Source: Streptomyces sp. NA02950
GTDB taxonomy: Bacteria; Actinomycetota; Actinomycetes; Streptomycetales; Streptomycetaceae
Reading direction: 5' to 3'
NCBI RefSeq assembly: GCF_013364155.1
Contig: NZ_CP054916.1
Location: 682,001-746,000 of the forward strand
DNA length: 64,000 bases
The notes beneath the pieces were generated by a model. It saw nothing but the letters and a program-made list of their open reading frames with translations. It made no database searches and was not told the DNA's origin. Made by a program: the position numbers and the translations under genes. This document shows positions 16,670 to 25,659 of this stretch, in pieces. Position 1 is the stretch's first letter; each line of letters begins with the position of its first letter.

Positions 16670-18637
16670 ATGAGACCTTCCCGCTTGTACGTGCTGTCCG
16701 CGCTGGCCGCGCTCAGCGCGCTCGCCGTAACGCTTCTACCGACGGATGGGGCGCCCGCCGCGGCCGCCGCGGAAGCCCCACTGACCGTTACCGACCCCGG
16801 CTTCGAGCAGGAGGGCGCGGGCTGGACCCTCACCTCCGGTGCGGGGACCGCCACCAACATGCCCCATGGCGGCACCCGGCTGCTCTACCTCGACGAGGGT
16901 CCGGACAACAAGGCGTCGCAGACCATCACGGCCCGCCAGTCCGGCACCTATGACTTCTCCGCGTGGATCGCCACCGGAGGGCCCGGCGCCCACTTCACGG
17001 CGCGGGTGAACAAAAAGGTCATGGACTCCGTCGCGCTGCCCAGTCGCCCGACGTACGCCCGCTACACCATCAGCCGGGTCGCCCTGAAGCCCGACGACCA
17101 GTTGGAGATCGCCTTCGAGTCCGGCGACAGCTGGGTCAACGCCGACGACGTCATGGTGTCGCCGTCGTCCCCGGTGGACCCCACGCTCAGCTCCTCGGAC
17201 CCGAGGATCGTGGAAATGTTCAACTGGTCGAAGCGGAAGGCCAACAGCTGGGTGCACCTCCCCGGCACCACCGGCCCGTTGAACGTCGACGAGAACCACC
17301 GCTCGGGAACCGGCACCGGTACCTACGGCTCGGCCTACTGGGCCGGCTATGCCCACCGCAGCGCGTACTACGCGCGCGACTTCGCCCACCAACTCGGCGG
17401 AGCCGCCATCCTCGGGCTGGGCGACGAGAACAAGGCGATGCTCCGCTCCTACGCCGCTTCCTCCACCGCCGAGCACCGCTACTACCCGGTCTGGTCGCTC
17501 AACTTCGACACCACCACCGCGCACGCGATCGACTACCACGGCCCCGACGACTTCGTCCGCGAAGTGCCCGCCACCTTCGAACTGGTGGAGAAGGCCAACG
17601 AGGCCTACCGCTGGAGCGGCGACCGCGCCTACCTCGACGACACCGCCTTCTGGGACTACTACCGCCACGCGACCAAGGAGTTCGTCGACCTGCACGACGG
17701 CACCAAGGACAACGGGAAGGTCCAGGTGGCCGAGGGCACCGGGGAGGGCATCTTCGCCGGGGCCGCCAGCTACAACGAGGAGGGCAACGATCACCTCGCC
17801 GAGGGCGGCGACGGCATCGCGGCGCAGTACCAGGCGTACCGCGCGCTGGCGGAGCTCGCCCGCGACAAGGGCGACCGCTCCCTCGCGAAAGCGTCCGCCG
17901 CACGGGCCAAGCAGCTCAAGGAGTACTTCAACACCACCTGGAGCGGCGATGGCTCGGGCGCGTCCATGGTGCGCGCCTACCGCACCGATGGCACGGCGGT
18001 CACCGGCTGGGGCAAGGAGAACAGCTGGTTCATGCCGATGAAGGGCATCATCGACCCCGGCCCCCGCAACAACGCCTACCTCGACTACATCGACGAGCAG
18101 GCGAGCGGCTCGGGCAGGCCCGTGAACATCGAGGCCCTCACCTACCTCCCCGACACCTTCTTCCGGCACAACCGCGCGGACACGGCCTGGAAGTGGATGC
18201 GCCACATCTACGACCGGCGGAACACCCAGCACACCGTCAGCCGCCAGGGCCCCAACGGGGATTACCCCGAGGTGTCCTTCACCCTCCTGAGCCAGACGGT
18301 CCAGGGGCTGATGGGCGTCGCGCCCGACGCGCCCCGCCATTCCCTGACCACCCAGTCACGGCTGCCCAGCGGGATGGACTGGCTGAAGCTGGACCATCTG
18401 CGCATCGGCAAGAGCACCTTCACCCTGCGTCACGACGGCGCGACCTCCTCCACCCTCGCCCACACCTCCGGAGGCGCCACCTACACCTGGGAGGCACGGT
18501 TCCCCGGCAAGCACAGCCGGATCACGGTCGACGGGAAGAAGCGTCCCGTGCGCACCAAGAAGGTGGACGGCGCGATCTACACCTATGCCGTTGTCTCCGT
18601 GGCCCCCGGAGCGTCCAGCACCGTCCGGGTCGGCTGA
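16670..18637 (+). CDS. Secreted (alpha/alpha)6-barrel glycosidase-like protein
   Basis: 655 aa from ATG 16670. A Sec signal peptide (SRLYVLSALAALSALAVTLL, then an Ala-rich cleavage region) is followed by a CBM-like beta-sandwich (about 40-170; TVTDPGFEQEGAGWTLTSGA). Next is a helical domain of six-hairpin glycosidase character (about 185-560), with Trp/Tyr/Asp-rich motifs such as GYAHRSAYYARDFAHQLGG and GWGKENSWFMPMKGI. A small beta domain (about 575-655, TFTLRHDGATSSTLAHTSGG) resembles those capping GH65/GH78/GH95 enzymes. No exact family assigned. Divergent placement from a sugar ABC/GH36 operon suggests it releases the oligosaccharide that the importer takes up. Confidence 0.7.
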   Translation: MRPSRLYVLSALAALSALAVTLLPTDGAPAAAAAEAPLTVTDPGFEQEGAGWTLTSGAGTATNMPHGGTRLLYLDEGPDNKASQTITARQSGTYDFSAWIATGGPGAHFTARVNKKVMDSVALPSRPTYARYTISRVALKPDDQLEIAFESGDSWVNADDVMVSPSSPVDPTLSSSDPRIVEMFNWSKRKANSWVHLPGTTGPLNVDENHRSGTGTGTYGSAYWAGYAHRSAYYARDFAHQLGGAAILGLGDENKAMLRSYAASSTAEHRYYPVWSLNFDTTTAHAIDYHGPDDFVREVPATFELVEKANEAYRWSGDRAYLDDTAFWDYYRHATKEFVDLHDGTKDNGKVQVAEGTGEGIFAGAASYNEEGNDHLAEGGDGIAAQYQAYRALAELARDKGDRSLAKASAARAKQLKEYFNTTWSGDGSGASMVRAYRTDGTAVTGWGKENSWFMPMKGIIDPGPRNNAYLDYIDEQASGSGRPVNIEALTYLPDTFFRHNRADTAWKWMRHIYDRRNTQHTVSRQGPNGDYPEVSFTLLSQTVQGLMGVAPDAPRHSLTTQSRLPSGMDWLKLDHLRIGKSTFTLRHDGATSSTLAHTSGGATYTWEARFPGKHSRITVDGKKRPVRTKKVDGAIYTYAVVSVAPGASSTVRVG

Positions 18638-18722
18638 CCCTCCCCTCCCCCGAACCGCCGCCGCACCGGGTGCCGCTCTCCGGCGCGGCGGCCCGTTCCG
18701 CCGGCAGGGGTGCGGCCGCGGG

Positions 18723-19096
18723 TCAGATCTCGGGGAAGTCCGGCGGCAGGCCGAGTTCCTCGGCGACCGGCCGCCAGATGGCGGCCAGCACGTCGTCCAC
18801 GTCGACCGTGGGATCCCCCAGCATCAGCCGGATCCCGTATCCGTCGCTCAGCGCCAGTACGGGGGTGCCCAGACGGTCCACGTCGGCCGGGCGGAACTCA
18901 CCGGATGCCACACCCTGCTCGATCGCTCCGCCGACCCAAGCGTGGAGCTGGGCGTACAGGTCGACGGCGAACACCCGCGTCGTCTCGTCGCGCAGCGACC
19001 GTACCCACAGCTCCTGCCACAGGCGCCAGTCCTGGCGGAGTTCGGGGTCGGTGGGCAGCAGGCTGTGGACGATCCTGGCCAGGACGACGGCGGCGG
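18723..19096 (-). pseudogene. TetR-family regulator, C-terminal remnant
   Basis: The minus strand reads from about 19096 as AVVLARIVHSLLPTDPELRQ, then DWRLWQELWVRSL, VFAVDLYAQLHAWVGGAIEQ and GVASGEFRPADVDRLGTPVL. This is a BetI/TetR_C-type ligand domain, stopping at 18723. The whole DNA-binding N-terminus is absent: upstream of 19096 the sequence switches abruptly to an aldehyde dehydrogenase on the other strand. A GTG at 18974 could start an 83-aa fragment, but without an HTH it would not be a repressor. Interpreted as a deletion remnant. Confidence 0.65.
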
Positions 19097-20108
19097 GCGC
19101 CGTCGCCCGTCGGGGTGTGCGCCCAGATCACCCCGTGGAACTACCCGCTGATGATGGCGGTGTGGAAGATCGCCCCGGTGCTGGCGGCGGGCAACACCGT
19201 GGTGCTCAAGCCCTCCGACACCACACCGCGGTCCACGGTGGCGCTCGCCCGGCTCGCCGCGGAGCATCTGCCACCGGGTGTGCTGAACGTGGTGTGCGGC
19301 GACCGCGACGCCGGACGGGCCCTGGTCTCGCACCCGGACGTACGGCTGGTCGCCCTCACCGGCAGCGCACGGGCCGGGCGGGAGATCGCCGCCGCCGCGG
19401 CCGCCGACCTCAAACGGCTCCATCTGGAACTCGGCGGCAACGCACCGGTTCTGATACACGAGGACGCCGATCTCGACCACGCGGTCCAGCAGTTGTCGTC
19501 GCTGTCCTTCTACAACGCCGGACAGGACTGCACGGCGGCCACCAGGATCCTGGTCCACGAGCGCGTCCACGACGCTTTCGTGGACGCCTTCGCGGGCGCG
19601 GTGTCACGGCTCCGCCCCGGCGACCCCGATGACAAGGGCGCCGACTTCGGTCCGCTCAACAGCGCGGAGCATCTGCGCACGGTCCGCGGCGCGCTGGACC
19701 GGCTGCCGGTCCATGCCCAGGTGGTGGCGGGCGGTTCCGCCCTGGACCGCCCCGGTTTCTTCCACGAGGCGACCGTGGTGACGGGAGTGCGCCAGAGCGA
19801 CGAGCTCGTGCAGGGCGAGGTGTTCGGCCCGGTGGTGACCGTCCCGCCGTTCGCCGACGAGGCGCAGGCGCTGCGCCTGGCCAACGCCGTGCCGCAGGGG
19901 CTCCCGCCCGTGTGTGGACCCGGGACCACGACCGCGCCATGCGGCGGGCCGGGCCCTGCGCACCGGCATCGTCTGGGTCAACACCCATGGCACCACGGTC
20001 GCCGAACTGCCGCACGGCGGTGTCGGACACTCCGGCTACGGGAGCGATCTGTCCATGGGCGGGCTGCTCGACTACACCCAGCCCAAGCATCTGACTGCTG
20101 TGAGCCAC
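19097..20108 (+). pseudogene. Aldehyde dehydrogenase, N-terminally truncated with two frameshifts
   Basis: Starting abruptly at about 19097, the plus strand encodes an NAD-dependent aldehyde dehydrogenase from the motif QITPWNYPL onward. KIAPVLAAGNTVVLKPSDTT, the LELGGN catalytic-Glu motif and the catalytic Cys in GQDCTAATRILV are all intact. The first 130-140 residues are missing. The frame then shifts near 19905 (into VWTRDHDRAMR) and again near 19945 (into ALRTGIVWVNTHGTTVAELP). The family-like C-terminus DYTQPKHLTAV ends near 20108, without a stop at the usual place. Closest in style to gamma-aminobutyraldehyde/betaine-aldehyde dehydrogenases. Not functional. Confidence 0.7.
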
Positions 20109-20131
20109 CGTCGTCCGCGGCCCTGCCCCGC

Positions 20132-20169
20132 CCCCTCCCCTCGGTACGGCCGCTCACCGAGGGGAGGGG
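20132..20169. terminator. Hairpin terminator at the 3' end of the XRE regulator
   Basis: A perfect 14-bp stem (CCCCTCCCCTCGGT, 20132-20145, with its complement at 20156-20169) encloses a 10-nt loop and overlaps the stop codon of the leftward regulator gene. It could also stop transcripts from the aldehyde dehydrogenase remnant. Confidence 0.7.
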
Positions 20170-21014
20170 TGGGCCGCGGGGTCGAGGCGGAGCATGGCCT
20201 CCTCGTCGGGGGAGCCCGCCGGAGCCTGGTAGACGACCATGCGCTGCCCGCCACTGCGGGCGAGCGTCATCACCTCGAACGACAGCGTCATCCCACCCAC
20301 CTTCGGGTGCTCGAACGTCTTCATGCCGCCGCCGCGCTCCCGTACCTCGTACCGGTTCCACAGCTCGGCGAACTCCGGTGACTTCAAAAGCAGTTCCCCG
20401 ACCAGCCGGGCCAGGCGCGGCACATCGGGATCGACACCCCCGACCGCCCGCAGATGGGCCACCGACTGGGCGACCGTCTGCTTCCAGGGGGCGTAGAGGG
20501 CACGGCCGACGGGGTGCAGAAAGAGGTACCGGGTGACGTTGCGCTCCTCCGGCGGCCAGTCCCACAGGCCCGGCAGGAGCCGTCGCCCGGGCGGGTTCGC
20601 GGCCAGGCAGTAGTTGTAGCTGTCGACGACGTAGGCGGGCATGGGGCGCAGCCGCTCCAGCATCTGGTGGACCGAGTCGCGCACCGTGTCATCGGGGACG
20701 GGCCGGGGCTCGGTGAACCGTCCGGAGGCCAGCTCCGCGAGGTCGTGCAGCCGCTCGTGCGCGTCACCGCACAGCCGGAGGGCCCGGCTGATGGCGTCGA
20801 TGACGGCGGTGGAGGGGTTGGTCTCGCGCCCGCGCTCCAGACGCGTGTAGTAGTCGACGCTCACACCGGCGAGCGTGGCCAGTTCCTCGCGACGGAGGCC
20901 GGGCGTGCGGCGGATGCCCGCGCCGGGCGGCAGCCCCGCATCCTCGGGGCTCACCAGGGCGCGCCGCGCCCTGAGGTATCTGCCCAGTTCCGTACCACCG
21001 TTGTCATCGCTCAT
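20154..21014 (-). CDS. XRE-family regulator with MmyB-like ligand-binding domain
   Basis: 286 aa from ATG 21014. Residues about 10-85 form the HTH (TPGLRREELATLAGVSVDYY, then TRLERGRETNPS). The C-terminal 180 residues are an MmyB-like PAS-type domain (MPAYVVDSYNYCLAANPPGR; NVTRYLFLHPVGRALYAPWK; FEHPKVGGMTLSFEVMTLAR), proposed to bind fatty-acid-like ligands. It is transcribed away from an MFS exporter gene 302 bp distant, the usual regulator/exporter layout for this family. No Shine-Dalgarno is evident before the ATG. Confidence 0.88.
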   Translation of the reverse strand: MSDDNGGTELGRYLRARRALVSPEDAGLPPGAGIRRTPGLRREELATLAGVSVDYYTRLERGRETNPSTAVIDAISRALRLCGDAHERLHDLAELASGRFTEPRPVPDDTVRDSVHQMLERLRPMPAYVVDSYNYCLAANPPGRRLLPGLWDWPPEERNVTRYLFLHPVGRALYAPWKQTVAQSVAHLRAVGGVDPDVPRLARLVGELLLKSPEFAELWNRYEVRERGGGMKTFEHPKVGGMTLSFEVMTLARSGGQRMVVYQAPAGSPDEEAMLRLDPAAHPSPR

Positions 21015-21316
21015 CCGTTCATTGTCTCAGCAGCGCAAGCCCGCTGGGGGGGCGTGGCAGGGCCTGGAACGGGGCTCCCCGGCGAACGGCGGCCTGCCGC
21101 GCCACCGGCCCGGCCGACAGAGTAGGCGGTGTCGCGGGACGGCCCCGTCCCCGCGGTCCCAGGGGGTGCACGGCACCGGACCGCGGACGTGGGGGCGGTG
21201 TCCGCCCCGCGCGCGCCGTTTCCGCGAAGGGTCTTCCGGGTCGGTCCGGTTCCCGGTCGGGGCGGGCCTCTTCGAAGCCGTCTTCGCTCCCGCCCTTCTC
21301 GACGGAGGAGTCATCT
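21015..21316. promoter_or_regulatory. Divergent intergenic region, XRE regulator/MFS exporter
   Basis: 302 bp between the two start codons should contain both promoters. The only clear site is GGAGGAG (21304-21310), 6 nt before the exporter GTG. The rest is GC-rich, and no convincing palindrome or -35/-10 pair was found by eye. Confidence 0.3.
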
Positions 21317-22780
21317 GTGAGCGTCACCGCCGGGCACGACCGCGTGCCGTCCCCCGCACCGGGCCCGTTGCCGGCGCCTCCCTCGCGGCGCCGCGCCGTA
21401 AACGCCGCCACGGCGGGTACCGGGCACGACGCCGCCGACGGCCGCCCCGGGGCCGCGCTGGTCACCGCTCTCCTCGGCTTCGCCGTCATCGCCGTCGACG
21501 TGTCCGCCGTGAACCTCGCCCTGCCCGCCATCCGCGACCGCCTCCACGCCGGGATGTCCGGTCTCCAGTGGGTGGTGGACGCCTACACCCTGATGTTCGC
21601 CGCCCTGATGCTCTCCGCGGGCGCCCTCGCCGACCGGGCCGGAGCGCGGCGCGCGTACGGCTGGGGGGTGTCGCTGTTCACACTGGCCTCGCTGGGCTGC
21701 GCGCTCGCCCCGGGCATCGGCACTCTGGTGGCGGCCCGGGTCCTCCAGGGCGGCGCGGCGGCCATCGTCATGCCCGCCTCGCTCGCCCTGATCCGGCAGG
21801 CCTACCAGGACGCCCGGCACCGGGCCCGCGCCATCGCCCTGTGGACGGTCGGCGGCTCGGTGGCGATGGCGGCCGGTCCCGTACTGGGCGGGGTCCTCAC
21901 CCAGACGGTCGGCTGGCGTTCGGTGTTCCTGCTGAACCTGCCGGTGGGCGCGGTGATCCTGCTGCTGCTCACTCGGGTGGCCCGCTCACCGCGCAGGCCC
22001 GCGCCGCTGGACCTGCCGGGTCAGCTCACCGCTGTGGTGGCGCTCACCGGTCTCGCCCTCGGCGTGATCGAGGGCGGACACGAGGGGTGGACCAGCGCCG
22101 TGGCCCTGGGCGGGTTCGCCACCGCGGCCGCCGCGGGTGTGGCCTTCCAGTGGGTGGAGCGACGCCACCGGGCGCCGATGGTGCCACCGGCCATGCTCCG
22201 GCGCCCGGAGGTGTCCGTGTCGCTCGCCGTGGGCTTCGCCATCAACGCCGGTTTCTACGGGGTGGTCTTCCTGCTGGGCCTCTACTGCCAGGAGTTGCGG
22301 GGCATGTCCGGGGTCGCGACGGGACTGATGTTCGTCCCGCTGTCCGCGCTCATCACCACCACGAACCTCGTCTCCCCTCGGCTGGCCGAACGCATCGGGC
22401 GCCGGTCGGTGATCGTCACGGGGCAGGTGATCCTGGCCGTGGCGATGTTCGCCCTGCTGCCGCTCACCGCGGACACACCGCTGTGGCTGGTCCTGCTGCT
22501 GCTCGCGCCGACCGGCGTCGGTGGGGCGCTCGCGGTGCCCGCGCTGACCGCCCTGCTGATGGACAGTGTGCCGGGTGAGCGGGCGGGGACGGCGTCGGGC
22601 CTGCTCAACGCCCTGCGGCAGACCGGCGGCGCGCTCGTCGTCGCCCTCTTCGGGTCGTTGCTCGCCGCCTCCGGGGACGAGGCGTTCTCGCTCCCGGGAA
22701 TGCGGGTGGGTCTGGTGGCGGTGGGGGTGCTGCTCTGCGTCACCTCAGTGGTGGCCCGGACTCTGCTGCCGCGCGAGTGA
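21317..22780 (+). CDS. MFS multidrug-type exporter (DHA2, 14 TMS)
   Basis: 487 aa from GTG 21317. An N-terminal hydrophilic stretch of about 35 residues precedes the first membrane segment (TALLGFAVIAVDVSAVNLAL). Family motifs are visible: GLQWVVDAYTLMFAALMLSA, GALADRAGARRAYGWGV (motif A), RVLQGGAAAIVMPASLALI and GPVLGGVLTQTVGWRSVFLL (motif C region). The length and about 14 hydrophobic segments fit the DHA2 drug:H+ antiporters (EmrB/QacA type). It is divergent from the MmyB-like regulator, which is the likely controller. Substrate unknown. Confidence 0.9.
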   Translation: MSVTAGHDRVPSPAPGPLPAPPSRRRAVNAATAGTGHDAADGRPGAALVTALLGFAVIAVDVSAVNLALPAIRDRLHAGMSGLQWVVDAYTLMFAALMLSAGALADRAGARRAYGWGVSLFTLASLGCALAPGIGTLVAARVLQGGAAAIVMPASLALIRQAYQDARHRARAIALWTVGGSVAMAAGPVLGGVLTQTVGWRSVFLLNLPVGAVILLLLTRVARSPRRPAPLDLPGQLTAVVALTGLALGVIEGGHEGWTSAVALGGFATAAAAGVAFQWVERRHRAPMVPPAMLRRPEVSVSLAVGFAINAGFYGVVFLLGLYCQELRGMSGVATGLMFVPLSALITTTNLVSPRLAERIGRRSVIVTGQVILAVAMFALLPLTADTPLWLVLLLLAPTGVGGALAVPALTALLMDSVPGERAGTASGLLNALRQTGGALVVALFGSLLAASGDEAFSLPGMRVGLVAVGVLLCVTSVVARTLLPRE

Positions 22781-23002
22781 GATGCACGAGGGCCGGATCG
22801 TGGTCTGCGGTCCGCCGCGGCACACCATCAGCACCTCCCTCTCGCGGGAGCCGTACGGCATCGAACACCGAGATCCTCGCCGCATCCTCCGACGGCTCAC
22901 CGGCTATCGTGCCGATGGCGCCCGGCGTCACCCGTCACCTCAGCGTCGGCCGAGGGAACGTGGGGGCTTTCCGTTGGACCCCACCGCATCGAGGATCCGC
23001 CC
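22781..23002. other. Intergenic stretch without recognisable gene
   Basis: 222 bp between the MFS stop and the short remnant at 23003. Frames on both strands lack a credible start or family motif. No strong hairpin seen. Confidence 0.4.
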
Positions 23003-23200
23003 TTGACCCCGTACTCCCTGGCGTTCTACGTGGACGTCGTCACCACCGGCACATTGCTCGGCGTCCGTCCCACCGACTCCCCCGACGGCGTCACCGAGGT
23101 CCTCGGGGCGGACTTCGGTGAGAACACCTTCGGCGTCCACGGCATGTGCCGGGACTACGGCCTGGCCCAGTTCTTCTGGGGCCGCGCTTCCGGCGGCTCC
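23003..23200 (+). pseudogene. 5' remnant of an unrecognised small protein gene
   Basis: A TTG at 23003 with GAGG upstream opens a frame reading MTPYSLAFYVDVVTTGTLLG, then VRPTDSPDGVTEVLGADFGE and MCRDYGLAQFFWGRAS. The composition and aromatic pattern look like a real folded protein. After about residue 65 the frame turns into Arg/Gly/Ser-rich sequence typical of out-of-frame translation, suggesting a truncation or frameshift near 23190. The remaining 130 bp up to 23334 show no clear continuation. Function unknown; the style recalls small immunity-type proteins but no family could be assigned. Confidence 0.45.
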
Positions 23201-23334
23201 ACCGGACGCCGCCACGGCCGTGCGGATCGGCACGCTCGCTGCGGTGGATCGTCCGCAGGCCGCAGGTATCACCCAACTCGGCTGTCTCAGCGACGGACAC
23301 GTCGTACATGTGGCGGCGGCCGGTGGCGGCCGAT

Positions 23335-25074
23335 TCAGCGGCGGGCAGCGGATTCGGGCGTTCCGCACGGTCGGCCGCCGTGGTCGCCCTGCCCTCGGGT
23401 ACCGAAGTCACCCCCGCCACCGCGGTGTTCCCGGTCGGTGTCACCGTCACCGCCGTCCCACCTCTCGTCACGGCATTCGCCGTCGTCCATCGCCAGCGGC
23501 CCGGCAACGGTCTCGTCGCCGCCGGTCTGAAGCGACTGACCGCGCAGCAGGAACCACGCCCCGACCGCCGTCGCGAGCAGCACCACCGCACCCACCCCGC
23601 AGGCGATCCGCAGGCCGTCCACGAACGACTCCTGCGCCGAGGCGAGGAGTTCGGAGGCGAGGCCGCGCGGCAGGTGGACGGCCGATTCGGCCGCGCCGCC
23701 CAGTGACTCGTGGGCGGCGTCGGCCACGTCCGCCGGTACGCCCGCGGGCGTGGCGAAACCGCGGTAGACACCGGTGACCATAGAGCCGAGGAGGGCGATA
23801 CCGAGTGCCGCGCCCAGTTCGTAGGCCGTCTCTGAGACGGCGGACGCCGCCCCCGCCTGCTCCTTGGGGACGCTGGAGAGGATCACGTCCGCGGTGACCG
23901 TGAAGGAGAAGCCCGCGCCGGCCCCGACGACCAGCAGCACGGCGCCGAGTACCGGAAAGCCGGTGTGTGCGCTCAGGAGGACCAGGGCGGCGAGTGCGAC
24001 GCCGATGGCCGCGAGGCCACCGGCCACGATCGCGCGGACGGAGTAGCGCCGGGCCGCGGCACCGGCGACAAGCCCGGCCGCCACGGCGCCGAGGGCCGCG
24101 GGCAGCTCGGCGAGTCCCGCCTGAAGCGGTGTCCGCCCCTGGACCAGTTGCAGGAACTGCGACAGGAAGAAGACCAGGCCTGAGAGACCCAGAATGGTGA
24201 GCAGATCGGCCAGGACGGCGCCGGAGAAGCCACGGTTCTTGAACAGCCGCATGTCCAACAGCGGTGTTCGGAGGGTGAGTTGACGCCTGACGAAGGCCAG
24301 CAGCGAAAGCGCGCCGGCGACACCGGCCACGATCGCCACCGCGTCCATGGCGTGTGAGGCCAGCTCCTTGACGCAGTAGACGACGCCGATCATTCCGACG
24401 AGGGAGAAGCCGACACTGGGCAGATCCCAGGGCCCGGGGTCGGGGTTCTTCGACTCCGGCAGCAGTCTGACGCCGACGAGGACGAGGACGGCCATCACGG
24501 GCAGGTTGATGAGGAACACCGAGCCCCACCAGAAGTGCTCCAGCAGGAATCCGCCGACGACCGGTCCGACCGCCGCGCCCGCCGACGCCGCCGCGCCCCA
24601 GATGCCGATGGCGACACTGCGCTCCTTCGGATCGGGGAAGAGGTTGCGGATGAGGGCGAGCGTGGACGGCATCAGTGTCGCGCCCGCGACACCGAGCAGA
24701 GCCCGGGTCGCGATCATCATCTCCGGCGAGGTGGCGTACGCGGCCAGCAGTGACAGTCCGCCGAAGGCGGTGGCACCGCCGAGGAGCAGTTTCTTGCGGC
24801 CGATGCGGTCACCGAGACCGCCCATGGACACCAACAGGCCGGCGATGACGAACGAGTAGACGTCACCTATCCACAGCAGTTGGTTGCCGGTCGGCTCGAG
24901 GTCCTCGCTGAGGTACGGCGTGGCCAGGCCGAGGACGGTCGCGTCGACGGCCACGAGCAATACGGCGAGGATGAGCACCGACAGGGCGAGCCAGCGGCCC
25001 GGAGCCCCCTTGGCCGCGCCGGGCCGCGGGGTACGATCCTGACCAGTCTGGCGCTCAGGGGTCTTGCCACTCAC
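23335..25074 (-). CDS. MFS multidrug-type exporter (SmvA/QacA-like, 14 TMS)
   Basis: 579 aa from GTG 25074, overlapping the TetR stop (GTGA). Motifs: VDATVLGLATPYLSEDLEPT, NQLLWIGDVYSFVIAGLLVS, GGLGDRIGRKKLLLGG (motif A) and GPVVGGFLLEHFWWGSVFLI. Fourteen hydrophobic segments end near residue 525. The last 55 or so residues are hydrophilic and Asp/Gly/Arg-rich, unusual for the family (normally about 510-530 aa), so the original stop may have been lost. Operon with a TetR repressor indicates inducible efflux of cationic or other drugs; substrate not inferable. Confidence 0.88.
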   Translation of the reverse strand: MSGKTPERQTGQDRTPRPGAAKGAPGRWLALSVLILAVLLVAVDATVLGLATPYLSEDLEPTGNQLLWIGDVYSFVIAGLLVSMGGLGDRIGRKKLLLGGATAFGGLSLLAAYATSPEMMIATRALLGVAGATLMPSTLALIRNLFPDPKERSVAIGIWGAAASAGAAVGPVVGGFLLEHFWWGSVFLINLPVMAVLVLVGVRLLPESKNPDPGPWDLPSVGFSLVGMIGVVYCVKELASHAMDAVAIVAGVAGALSLLAFVRRQLTLRTPLLDMRLFKNRGFSGAVLADLLTILGLSGLVFFLSQFLQLVQGRTPLQAGLAELPAALGAVAAGLVAGAAARRYSVRAIVAGGLAAIGVALAALVLLSAHTGFPVLGAVLLVVGAGAGFSFTVTADVILSSVPKEQAGAASAVSETAYELGAALGIALLGSMVTGVYRGFATPAGVPADVADAAHESLGGAAESAVHLPRGLASELLASAQESFVDGLRIACGVGAVVLLATAVGAWFLLRGQSLQTGGDETVAGPLAMDDGECRDERWDGGDGDTDREHRGGGGDFGTRGQGDHGGRPCGTPESAARR

Positions 25075-25622
25075 TTCTCCACACTCCGAATCATCCCTCC
25101 GAGCAGCAGCTCGGAGACCATGTGACCCGCGTCCTTGGACGCGATCCTGCCCTCCTGGACACTCCAGCCAGAGGCGGCGATGAGCGCGTACAGCGCCTCG
25201 GTCAGCCAGGCCGGAGTCAGGTCGAACCGGAACAGCCCTTGCTCCTGGCCTCGCCGGAACAGCGCACCCACCTGCTCGTCGATGCGCGCCCAGCCCTCGT
25301 CCATGGCGTCGGACTCGTAGAGCTGGTTCTCGCCGTAGAGGAAGGCGAGGAAGCCGGACACCGGCAGCGCCTCGGCGACCAGACGTCGAACCGCGTCGAC
25401 GGGGTCCCCCTCGTCGATCCGGGCGGCCGTGAGCCGTTCCTCGACGAGCTGGATGCCGAGCACGCCGAGCGCCTGGACGAGTGCGTCGCGTCCGGCGAAG
25501 TGCCGGTGCAGGGTGGCACGGCTGATCCCGGCGGACTTGGCGATCTCATCCATGGAGGCCGTGGCCTTGCGGGCGAGCAGCTCGGCGGCGGCACGCAGGA
25601 CGTGTTCACGATCGACAGACAT
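25071..25622 (-). CDS. TetR-family repressor of the adjacent MFS exporter
   Basis: 183 aa from ATG 25622. The HTH is SMDEIAKSAGISRATLHRHF. The C-terminal ligand domain (FLAFLYGENQLYESDAMDEG; LTEALYALIAASGWSVQEGR) is TetR-like. No Shine-Dalgarno precedes the ATG, and earlier in-frame ATGs at 25640 and 25649 exist. A perfect palindrome 20 bp upstream is the likely operator, suggesting autorepression and control of the coupled exporter gene. The half-site TGAGACA recurs overlapping the start codon, so the transcript could be leaderless. Confidence 0.88.
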   Translation of the reverse strand: MSVDREHVLRAAAELLARKATASMDEIAKSAGISRATLHRHFAGRDALVQALGVLGIQLVEERLTAARIDEGDPVDAVRRLVAEALPVSGFLAFLYGENQLYESDAMDEGWARIDEQVGALFRRGQEQGLFRFDLTPAWLTEALYALIAASGWSVQEGRIASKDAGHMVSELLLGGMIRSVEK

Positions 25623-25641
25623 GAGACAAGAGTAGCCCATG

Positions 25642-25659
25642 TGAGACATCAATGTCTCA
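25642..25659. promoter_or_regulatory. Perfect palindromic operator for the TetR repressor
   Basis: TGAGACAT-CA-ATGTCTCA: 8-bp arms with a 2-bp centre, located 20 bp before the TetR start. A further TGAGACA half-site lies at 25622-25628. The length and symmetry are typical of TetR operators; assignment rests on position. Confidence 0.75.

Noticed and set aside
16963..19632. An 889-codon plus-strand frame across the secreted protein gene and the aldehyde dehydrogenase
   Set aside because: Arg/Pro/His-rich out-of-frame translation spanning a strong gene in another frame and two remnants.
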